Below are positions 1-4,067 of a stretch of DNA of 6,050 bases, piece by piece. This DNA is from JABMRF01 sp964434235 (GTDB lineage Bacteria; Patescibacteriota; Patescibacteriia; UBA11705; JABHMO01). The position numbers were made by a program, and so were the translations under genes. The notes under the pieces were generated by a model. The model did not search any database and was not told the DNA's origin. It worked only from the letters and a program-made list of their open reading frames with translations. Within the stretch, counting starts at the first letter, position 1. Each line of letters opens with the position of its first letter. The stretch spans positions 1-6,050 of the forward strand of contig CAYSUN010000051.1 of assembly GCA_964434235.1 (NCBI GenBank), read 5' to 3'.

Positions 1-1361
1 ATCTTGGTGGTGGTACTTTTGATATTTCAATTCTTGAGGTAGCTGAAGATACAGTTGAAGTTAAATCAACTAATGGTGATACTCATCTTGGTGGAGATGA
101 CTTTGATAAAATTATAATTGATTGGTTGATTGCTGAATTTAAATCTGAAACAGGTGTTAACTTGGGAGCAGATCAAATGGCTTTGCAAAGAGTTAAAGAA
201 TCTGCTGAAAAAGCGAAAATTGAGTTATCTACTGCACAAGATACAGAAATTAATCAACCATTTATTGCTCAAGATCCAAGTGGTAATCCAGTTCATTTAG
301 TAAAAAAGATTTCTAGAGCAAAGCTTGAAGAGTTGGTTGGAGATTTAGTTGAAAAAACTTTATTGCCATGCCAAAAAGCACTTGATGATGCTGGTTACAA
401 AATTACAGATGTTGAAGAAGTGATCATGGTTGGTGGTATGACTCGTATGCCTTTGGTTCAAAAAAAGGTAGAAGAGTTTTTTGGCCGAAAACCAAATGTA
501 ACAGTAAATCCTGATGAAGTTGTAGCTTTGGGCGCTGCTGTCCAAGCTGGAGTTTTACAGGGAGATGTTAAAGATGTTTTGCTTTTGGATGTAACTCCTC
601 TTTCTGTTGGGCTTGAAACCCTTGGTGGTGTGATGACAAAGTTAATTGAAAGAAATACAACAATTCCAACTTCGAAAACTCAAACTTTTTCAACTGCTGC
701 TGATAGTCAATCAACTGTGGAGATTCATGTTCTTCAAGGTGAACGAGATATGGCGGAAGGCAATAAAACTTTAGGTAGATTTATTCTTGACGGAATCCCA
801 CCTGCTCCACGCGGAGTACCACAGGTTGAAGTTAGTTTTGATATTGATGCCAATGGTATTTTGAATGTTAAGGCCAAGGATAAAGCTACTGGTAAAGAGC
901 AAGCAATTACTATTACTGCTTCTTCTGGCTTAAGTAAAGATGAAATTGAAAAAATGAAAAAAGATGCTGAAACTCATGCTGACGAAGACAAGAAAAAGAA
1001 GGAGGTGATTGAACTTAAAAATCAAGCTGAGGCAGTTATTTATAACAATGAAAAGATGATGAAAGAATCAGGCGATAAAATTTCTGAAGAAATTAAGACT
1101 GAATTAAATGCCAAAGTTGAAGAGCTGAAGAAAGTTAAAGATGGTGATGATATTGAAGCTATTAAGAAAAAATTAGAAGAAATTAATCAAGTAGCAATGA
1201 AGGCTGGACAAGCCATGTATCAAGCTCAGCAAGCAACTGCTGGAGCACAAGGGCAAGCTGGCGGTGCTGACACCGGAGCTAATTCTTCAACTGAACAAAA
1301 ATCAGATGAGCCAAAAGCTGATGATAAAACTCAAGACGCTGATTTTGAAGAGAAAAAATAA
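1..1361 (+). CDS. dnaK: Molecular chaperone DnaK (Hsp70), 5'-truncated by window edge
   Basis: ATP-dependent cytosolic Hsp70 that binds exposed hydrophobic segments of unfolded proteins; DnaJ stimulates its ATPase and GrpE exchanges its nucleotide. The reading frame is open from base 3, and bases 1-2 finish an Asp codon, giving the phosphate-binding motif (D)LGGGTFD. By comparison with E. coli DnaK about 190 N-terminal residues are missing. About 452 residues are visible. Fragment residues 28-32 are GGDDF, residues 143-150 (VGGMTRMP) are the second ATPase signature, and residues 192-200 (VLLLDVTPL) are the interdomain linker. The substrate-binding beta domain follows (ERDMAEGNKTLG, FDIDANGILNV), then the helical lid. 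The Gly/Ala/Gln-rich, then acidic tail ends DADFEEKK, close to the usual EEVK-type end. Codons are strongly A/T-ending. No U-tract terminator follows directly; the palindrome at 1454-1512 may protect or end the transcript. Identification is secure. Confidence 0.98.
   Translation, partial: LGGGTFDISILEVAEDTVEVKSTNGDTHLGGDDFDKIIIDWLIAEFKSETGVNLGADQMALQRVKESAEKAKIELSTAQDTEINQPFIAQDPSGNPVHLVKKISRAKLEELVGDLVEKTLLPCQKALDDAGYKITDVEEVIMVGGMTRMPLVQKKVEEFFGRKPNVTVNPDEVVALGAAVQAGVLQGDVKDVLLLDVTPLSVGLETLGGVMTKLIERNTTIPTSKTQTFSTAADSQSTVEIHVLQGERDMAEGNKTLGRFILDGIPPAPRGVPQVEVSFDIDANGILNVKAKDKATGKEQAITITASSGLSKDEIEKMKKDAETHADEDKKKKEVIELKNQAEAVIYNNEKMMKESGDKISEEIKTELNAKVEELKKVKDGDDIEAIKKKLEEINQVAMKAGQAMYQAQQATAGAQGQAGGADTGANSSTEQKSDEPKADDKTQDADFEEKK
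1341..1360 (+). repeat. Direct repeat, copy 1: dnaK 3' end
   Basis: These 20 bases encode the dnaK C-terminal DFEEK(K) and run into the stop codon. They match 1411-1430 at 19 of 20 positions, with an offset of exactly 70 bp. See the second copy for interpretation. Confidence 0.75.
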
Positions 1362-1410
1362 ACTTAAGATGTTTACCTTGAATCGAAACGATAGTGACTG
1401 GTTCAGAGCA

Positions 1411-1430
1411 GATTTTGAAGAAAAAAAATA
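1411..1430 (+). repeat. Direct repeat, copy 2: echo of dnaK 3' end
   Basis: This noncoding stretch repeats the last codons of dnaK with one mismatch. Read in the +1 frame relative to dnaK it would again give ADFEEKK. Similarity fades quickly on both sides: the bases before 1409 and after 1431 do not align well. It could be a remnant of an older dnaK 3' end, a small segmental duplication, or a scar of an insertion of the 70 bp between the copies. A chance A-rich match is less likely over 20 bases but not excluded. Confidence 0.6.
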
Positions 1431-1453
1431 TGTAAAAATGTTATGCATAAAAT

Positions 1454-1512
1454 GGGAATGTCATGCTGAGCCTGCCTGCCGGCAGGGAGGTTTACCGAAG
1501 CACGACATTCCC
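1454..1512. repeat. Long palindromic repeat element, copy A (with GC-rich centre)
   Basis: The outer arms gggaatgtcatgct (1454-1467) and agcacgacattccc (1499-1512) pair over 14 positions with one G·T. The inner segment 1471-1490 is a second near-perfect palindrome, CCTGCCTGCC/GGCAGGGAGG, with one mismatch. Between them lie the family words CTGAG and TTTACCGAAG, seen in the other copies without the GC insert. The element fills most of the dnaK to GIY-YIG gap and ends 9 bases before the nuclease start. It can fold as RNA or cruciform, but no T-run follows on the plus strand, so it is not a typical rho-independent terminator. It is best described as a REP-like dispersed repeat. Confidence 0.85.
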
Positions 1513-1521
1513 TAATCCTTA

Positions 1522-1830
1522 ATGAAAACCTATTTTACCTACATATTAAAATGCTCTGATGGAAGCTTTTATACTGGAGTTACCAATGACTTGGATGCCA
1601 GATTGTCTGGGCATCAAAGAGGTTTAATTACTACAAGTTATACTTTCTCAAGAAGGCCGGTTAAAATGGTTTACACTCAAGAGTTTTACGATCCCAATGA
1701 GGCTATTGCTTTGGAAAAGCAAATTAAGGGTTGGTCTCGGCGTAAGAAGATTGCTTTGATTGAAGGTAGAATTGATGATTTAATATCTATCGCAAATGAA
1801 AATAATTATAAAAAATCCATGTCACTCTGA
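1522..1830 (+). CDS. Small GIY-YIG domain endonuclease (YhbQ/UPF0213-like)
   Basis: A 102-residue single-domain GIY-YIG protein. The degenerate GIY is YIL (residues 7-9) and the YIG is YTG (17-19). Further family residues follow: catalytic Arg27 in DLDARLSGH, His31, and metal-binding Glu65 in ALEKQIKGWSRRKK. The family fold cuts one DNA strand; small stand-alone members are linked to DNA repair or remain unassigned, so the substrate is unknown. The ATG at 1522 is the natural start because the core begins at residue 4. No Shine-Dalgarno is visible, and the palindrome ends only 9 bases upstream. The last four codons (ATG TCA CTC TGA) lie inside another repeat copy, so the C-terminal residues MSL and the stop come from repeat DNA. 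The gene thus sits between copies of one repeat family, a link worth testing. The domain call is firm and the role is not. Confidence 0.93.
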   Translation: MKTYFTYILKCSDGSFYTGVTNDLDARLSGHQRGLITTSYTFSRRPVKMVYTQEFYDPNEAIALEKQIKGWSRRKKIALIEGRIDDLISIANENNYKKSMSL

Positions 1831-1850
1831 GTTTACCGAAGGGTAAGATG
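1820..1850 (+). repeat. Palindromic repeat element, copy B (overlaps GIY-YIG stop)
   Basis: TGTCACTCTGAG followed by TTTACCGAAGGG matches the family core CTGAGTTTACCGAAG shared with copies C and D. The right arm (gggtaagatga) has decayed compared with the expected gggtgaca, so pairing is weaker. The TGA of CTCTGAG is the stop codon of the upstream nuclease gene. Confidence 0.8.
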
Positions 1851-1861
1851 AATTTAGATTA

Positions 1862-1965
1862 TGATTGTCGTGATGTTTGTGTCTGTCATACTGTTCGTGT
1901 CTGTCATACTGTTCGTGTCTGTCATGCTGTTCGTGTCTGTCATGCTGTTCGTGTCTGTCATGCTG
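1862..1965 (+). repeat. 18-bp tandem repeat array grown from a half palindrome
   Basis: The unit is TGTCTGTCATRCTGTTCG. Four exact-length units lie at 1880-1897, 1898-1915, 1916-1933 and 1934-1951. A degenerate unit precedes them (1862-1879, 13 of 18 matching) and a partial unit at 1952-1965 merges into copy C. The first two full units carry A at the R position and the next two carry G, so the array has an internal order. Each unit contains TGTCATRCTG, the left arm of the palindromic family. The array is therefore an expansion of half a repeat. 18 bp is a multiple of three, but no gene reads through it. Confidence 0.92.
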
Positions 1966-1984
1966 AGTTTACCGAAGTATGACA
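1956..1984 (+). repeat. Palindromic repeat element, copy C
   Basis: The arms tgtcatgct (1956-1964) and agtatgaca (1976-1984) pair with one G·T around the core GAGTTTACCGA. It is the cleanest minimal copy of the family (29 bp) and terminates the 18-bp tandem array, whose units repeat its left arm. Confidence 0.88.
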
Positions 1985-2006
1985 ATCTAATAAAAATTTA
2001 ATTTGT

Positions 2007-2041
2007 AAATGTCGCCCTTCGGTAAACTCAGGGTGACATTT
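2007..2041 (-). repeat. Palindromic repeat element, copy D (inverted)
   Basis: The arms aaatgtcgccc (2007-2017) and gggtgacattt (2031-2041) pair with one mismatch. On the minus strand the element reads TGTCACCCTGAG then TTTACCGAAGGG, the same core as copies B and C but in the opposite orientation. Its variable bases (CCC/GGG) are closer to copy B than to copy C. Confidence 0.86.
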
Positions 2042-2066
2042 GATGGTTATTAAATTGGTTGTTATT

Positions 2067-2106
2067 TAAAAAGAAAAGAGCCCAACCTGTGATAAGGTCG
2101 AGCTCT
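2067..2106 (-). terminator. Rho-independent terminator of the minus-strand lipoprotein operon
   Basis: The 12-bp stem is formed by 2077-2088 (agagcccaacct) and 2095-2106 (aggtcgagctct), with two G·T pairs and a 6-base loop. On the minus strand it is followed by TTTTCTTTTT (2076-2067). It begins 20 bases after the stop codon of the 69-residue gene, which is the expected place. Confidence 0.9.
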
Positions 2107-2126
2107 AGTGTGTGATGTTGATGTTA

Positions 2127-2336
2127 TTAGAGGCAGATCACGATCTGCCTACCTTGGTAGTCGAAATACACATCAGTTACCCTAAGGGAGTTGAAATCCA
2201 TTATAGAGTCGCCTTTGCTGGGTAAGACGGGAACATCTTTCGGGAACATTTTATCACTGGCGTTCCATACCTCCACTCTTTTAGCGAGATCGTCGTCGCA
2301 TTCTGCCGGACGAACCAGTGCAATTAGGACTTTCAT
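2127..2336 (-). CDS. Hypothetical 69-residue protein, second gene of lipoprotein operon
   Basis: Not recognised. It is a small soluble protein with no signal peptide or membrane segment. The C-terminal half has an alternating pattern around KGDSIMDFNSLRVTDVYFDYQG and ends in QIVICL; this looks like a short beta-rich fold, the kind seen in many small phage or mobile-element proteins of unknown role (an inference only). The start is well supported: AGGAG (2348-2344 on the minus strand) lies 7 bases before the ATG, and the ATG overlaps the stop of the upstream lipoprotein gene as ATGA, implying translational coupling. Codons such as CCG, CTG, GGC and ATC are unlike those in dnaK or dnaJ, so it shares the foreign character of its partner. 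Its existence as a gene is likely because promoter, ribosome site, coupling and terminator agree. Confidence 0.8.
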   Translation of the reverse strand: MKVLIALVRPAECDDDLAKRVEVWNASDKMFPKDVPVLPSKGDSIMDFNSLRVTDVYFDYQGRQIVICL

Positions 2337-3037
2337 ATTTTTTCTCCTATATTGTTGGGTCTAAGGTTGACTCTACAAAAAAGATAGGGTAGCTGGGTAA
2401 TCAGCAAATCTCCTTGCTGGTTGACCGCTAGCTCATACTTTACTCCCTTCTTTTCGCTGAAAGCTGTGACGATATAGCCATTAACCATGCTGATTTCTGA
2501 CAACTCGTCAAGTACCTTTTTGTTTGTGGGCACACGTACAATGAAAATTGTACCAGCGTTGTCTTCAACTCTATAGCCGTTTTTGGATAGGTACGAAATA
2601 GCCTTTGCCTTGGATTGTTTTTCAGCAGAACAGTCACACTTGCACGGAGGGCATTTCTGCGGATTTTCCAAAGCTTCATTGTGATGCTTTGTCATTTCCT
2701 CTACAACGCTGTGCATAGTGATTCCACTAGAGGTGTAAAGTTGGATGTTGCCTTCGGAATCACGCAACGTCATTTCGTACACATTTGCTGGCGACTTAGC
2801 CGTGATACTCGTGTCGCTACAAATTTTAAATGTCTTGTGTCCGTTACTTCTGACAATTCCATCAGATGATCGGAAAAACCAGAAATCGCCGATTTGCCAG
2901 GCCTTGTAGCCAAACTGTCGTGCTGCCTCCTGCGGGGTGATGTTGTTACAGATAGTGTCTTTCTCGGTTTGGTTGTTACTATTACCACACCCACTGATGA
3001 TCACGATAGCCACGACAAAACAATAGATCCAACGCAT
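2333..3037 (-). CDS. Putative lipoprotein with a cysteine cluster, function unknown
   Basis: A 234-residue protein with an N-terminal lipoprotein signal: MRWIY, a hydrophobic run, then the lipobox ISGC with Cys17 as the predicted lipidated residue. It should be tethered to the outer face of the cytoplasmic membrane. After an Asn-rich linker comes an N-terminal part with aromatic residues (WQIGDFWFF, residues 48-55), then C-P-P-C-K-C-D-C at 129-136, which could bind a metal or form disulfides. The C-terminal part (about 144-215) has alternating charged and hydrophobic strands. I do not recognise the family. The start is supported by AGGGGG 5 bases before the ATG. It is the first gene of a two-gene operon with a perfect promoter. 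Codon use (ATC, AAC, GGC, GTG frequent) and higher GC differ clearly from neighbours, suggesting horizontal acquisition. Misassembly is an alternative to check. Confidence 0.88.
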   Translation of the reverse strand: MRWIYCFVVAIVIISGCGNSNNQTEKDTICNNITPQEAARQFGYKAWQIGDFWFFRSSDGIVRSNGHKTFKICSDTSITAKSPANVYEMTLRDSEGNIQLYTSSGITMHSVVEEMTKHHNEALENPQKCPPCKCDCSAEKQSKAKAISYLSKNGYRVEDNAGTIFIVRVPTNKKVLDELSEISMVNGYIVTAFSEKKGVKYELAVNQQGDLLITQLPYLFCRVNLRPNNIGEKI

Positions 3038-3084
3038 GATATCCCCCTGAAAGGTTAAGTTGAAAAAAGAACTGAATTCTTATA

Positions 3085-3113
3085 ATTATATCATATATTT
3101 AATATTTTGTCAA
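3085..3113 (-). promoter_or_regulatory. Consensus sigma-70-type promoter of the lipoprotein operon
   Basis: Reading the minus strand, TTGACA (3113-3108) is separated by 17 bases from TATAAT (3090-3085), with TG one base upstream of the -10 box. Both hexamers and the spacing are perfect consensus, which is rare by chance. Transcription would start near 3078, giving a leader of about 40 bases before the ATG at 3037. It predicts strong expression without an activator. Confidence 0.92.
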
Positions 3114-3122
3114 TTAATCCTT

Positions 3123-3156
3123 TCACGAAAGGCTGGATTGACCCAGCTGTTCGTGA
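3123..3156. repeat. Strong stem-loop just upstream of the foreign operon promoter
   Basis: The arms tcacgaa (3123-3129) and ttcgtga (3150-3156) pair perfectly. They continue after one mismatch and a G·T pair into gctgg (3132-3136)/ccagc (3143-3147), closing a 6-base loop. There is no T-run, so it is not a simple terminator. It lies within 10 bases of the -35 box of the minus-strand promoter and could mark an element edge or a protein-binding site. Function is unknown. Confidence 0.7.
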
Positions 3157-3164
3157 GCGGACTG

Positions 3165-3178
3165 GCCAATACTTTGGC
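3165..3178. repeat. Small hairpin
   Basis: gccaa (3165-3169) pairs with ttggc (3174-3178) around a 4-base loop. It directly follows the stronger stem-loop at 3123-3156. Five base pairs alone are weak evidence, so this is recorded mainly as part of a cluster of inverted repeats in this spacer. Confidence 0.4.
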
Positions 3179-3248
3179 TAAATTTACAATTATTTATCAT
3201 AAAACACGGAACACTAAAACAATAAATCACTTGATCTCCGACGTAAAG

Positions 3249-3274
3249 TACGGAAGTCCGTATAGCCTATGGCT
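3249..3274. repeat. Two adjacent short hairpins
   Basis: tacgg (3249-3253)/ccgta (3258-3262) with a 4-base loop is followed at once by agcc (3264-3267)/ggct (3271-3274) with a 3-base loop. The region around them is moderately GC-richer than the AT-rich DNA on either side. No ORF here is convincing, so a small structured RNA or repeat remnant is possible. Confidence 0.45.
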
Positions 3275-3293
3275 CGTTAGACATTTAAACATA

Positions 3294-3323
3294 TAATCAT
3301 AAAAACACTTAATCATAAAAACA
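3294..3323 (+). repeat. 14-bp tandem direct repeat
   Basis: TAATCATAAAAACA occurs at 3294-3307 and again at 3310-3323, a 16-base period. It begins the AT-rich simple-sequence stretch that continues to about 3540. Confidence 0.75.
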
Positions 3324-3360
3324 AGAAGTCAAGGAAAAGAAAGATCCAAGTAACAAGAAA

Positions 3361-3540
3361 AATTTAATACTTAATACTTAATACCTGCCTGCCGGTTTAC
3401 ATGCCGGAGGTATGCAGGCAGGCTTAATACTTTTTATCTACTATTTACCTAACACTTACTTTTAACTTTTAACTTTTTATTACTTAACACTTAATACTTA
3501 TTCACTCTCTGCTTATTACTTAATGAATTTCTTGATTAAG
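3361..3540. repeat. AT-rich simple-sequence spacer built from TTAATAC/ACTTAA words
   Basis: TTAATAC is repeated three times in tandem at 3364-3384, once more after the GC palindrome, and in looser forms (ACTTAACACTTAATACTTA, TTTTAACTTTTAAC) to the NYN gene. There is no coding potential. The pattern looks like slippage-prone intergenic filler. No clear promoter for the downstream gene stands out. Confidence 0.7.
3384..3422. repeat. GC palindrome inserted in AT-rich spacer
   Basis: The arms cctgcctgc (3384-3392) and gcaggcagg (3414-3422) pair perfectly. The loop contains CCGG twice around TTTACATG. The left part CCTGCCTGCCGG and the nearby GGTTTAC match words in copy A (1471-1495), so it appears to be a diverged relative of that element's GC-rich centre. 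TTAATAC words flank it on both sides, as if it had landed inside a tandem run. Confidence 0.8.
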
Positions 3541-3563
3541 TGATTATATGGTTATATGTTTAT

Positions 3564-3992
3564 ATGTATTTAATCGACGGTTACAATTTACTGTATTCAA
3601 CAGATATTGAAACAAAAGAAGAGTTGATTTCAACTTTGAACAAATATTTTATTTATCGTAAAAAAACAGCAAGAGTTGTTTTTGATGGATTTGATGATTT
3701 TGATTTGAGCACAAATAGTGTTCAAGTTGAATATGCCGGTGATGCTGACGAGAGAATTGCAGAAATCCTAAAAGAGTGCGATAATCCGTCATATTATGTT
3801 CTTGTAACTTCAGACAAAGAATTAAGGTTTATAGCCAGACAAAAGAAAGTCAAAATAATTCGTTCAGAGGAATTTAATTTTCTCATGCCAACAGTTAAAG
3901 CAGTTGAAAGTGGTGAAGAGACAGACTTTTTTCTGACTGATAGCGAAGTTCAAGCACAGTTAAAAGAATTTAATAATTTTAAAAAAGATTAA
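3564..3992 (+). CDS. NYN-domain ribonuclease, YacP/Rae1-like
   Basis: A 142-residue protein consisting of one PIN-like NYN domain of the YacP type. Acidic active-site residues can be followed: Asp5 and Asn8 in LIDGYNLL, Asp41 in VVFDGFDDFD, Asp60/Asp62 in AGDADERI, and Asp84 in VTSDKEL. B. subtilis Rae1 (YacP) is a ribosome-associated mRNA endonuclease of this family. Whether this shorter protein (Rae1 is about 170 residues) has the same role is inference. The ATG at 3564 is preferred over an upstream GTG at 3540, which would add eight hydrophobic residues before the strictly N-terminal core strand. No Shine-Dalgarno is visible. It lies 75 bases upstream of dnaJ on the same strand and could share a transcript with it. 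The C-terminus is acidic and Phe-rich (about 118-142), with no second domain. Confidence 0.9.
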   Translation: MYLIDGYNLLYSTDIETKEELISTLNKYFIYRKKTARVVFDGFDDFDLSTNSVQVEYAGDADERIAEILKECDNPSYYVLVTSDKELRFIARQKKVKIIRSEEFNFLMPTVKAVESGEETDFFLTDSEVQAQLKEFNNFKKD

Positions 3993-4023
3993 AAATAATA
4001 TTGGCAAGTAAAGAAAGCCAAGC

Positions 4024-4054
4024 CCCGCGTAGAAGCCTAATTTTGGTGGGCGGG
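4024..4054 (+). promoter_or_regulatory. Possible hairpin in dnaJ leader reaching the Shine-Dalgarno
   Basis: cccgc (4024-4028) can pair with gcggg (4050-4054), just where the purine-rich GGGAGGGAG ribosome site (4052-4060) of dnaJ begins. A second stem ttggc/gccaa lies upstream (about 4002-4020). Partial masking of a heat-shock gene's ribosome site would resemble an RNA thermometer, but the stem is only 5 bp with a 21-base loop, so this is a weak proposal. Confidence 0.3.
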
Positions 4055-4060
4055 AGGGAG
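4052..4060 (+). promoter_or_regulatory. Strong ribosome binding site of dnaJ
   Basis: GGGAGGGAG ends 7 bases before the ATG at 4068. It is the only clear Shine-Dalgarno on the plus strand here and fixes the dnaJ start. Confidence 0.85.
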
Positions 4061-4067
4061 ATATTCT

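Noticed and set aside
1454..1512. Rho-independent terminator for dnaK
   Set aside because: The stem is strong but no T-run follows on the plus strand. A role in transcript ending or stability cannot be excluded.
1369..1515. Possible small ORF starting MFTLNRNDSDWF downstream of dnaK
   Set aside because: It has no ribosome site, its middle is the echo of the dnaK 3' end in another frame, and its C-terminal third is translation of palindrome copy A. It is better explained as read-through of repeats.
1862..1965. CRISPR array
   Set aside because: The 18-bp units are directly contiguous, with no unique spacers, and no cas genes are present.
2440..2994. Open frames on both strands within the lipoprotein gene
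   Set aside because: They are out-of-frame shadows without ribosome sites or protein-like composition.
3165..3280. tRNA or other known structured RNA in the spacer
   Set aside because: I see no cloverleaf, no TTCGANNC-type T-loop and no CCA end. Only short independent hairpins are visible.
3060..3296. Open frame of 78 codons on the plus strand
   Set aside because: It starts with TTG without a ribosome site, overlaps the consensus minus-strand promoter and runs through several hairpins. The predicted protein has no recognisable pattern.
3540..3563. Upstream GTG start for the NYN protein
   Set aside because: It would add eight residues (IIWLYVY-like) before a core strand that in YacP-like proteins lies at the N-terminus. 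The ATG at 3564 fits better, though neither has a ribosome site.
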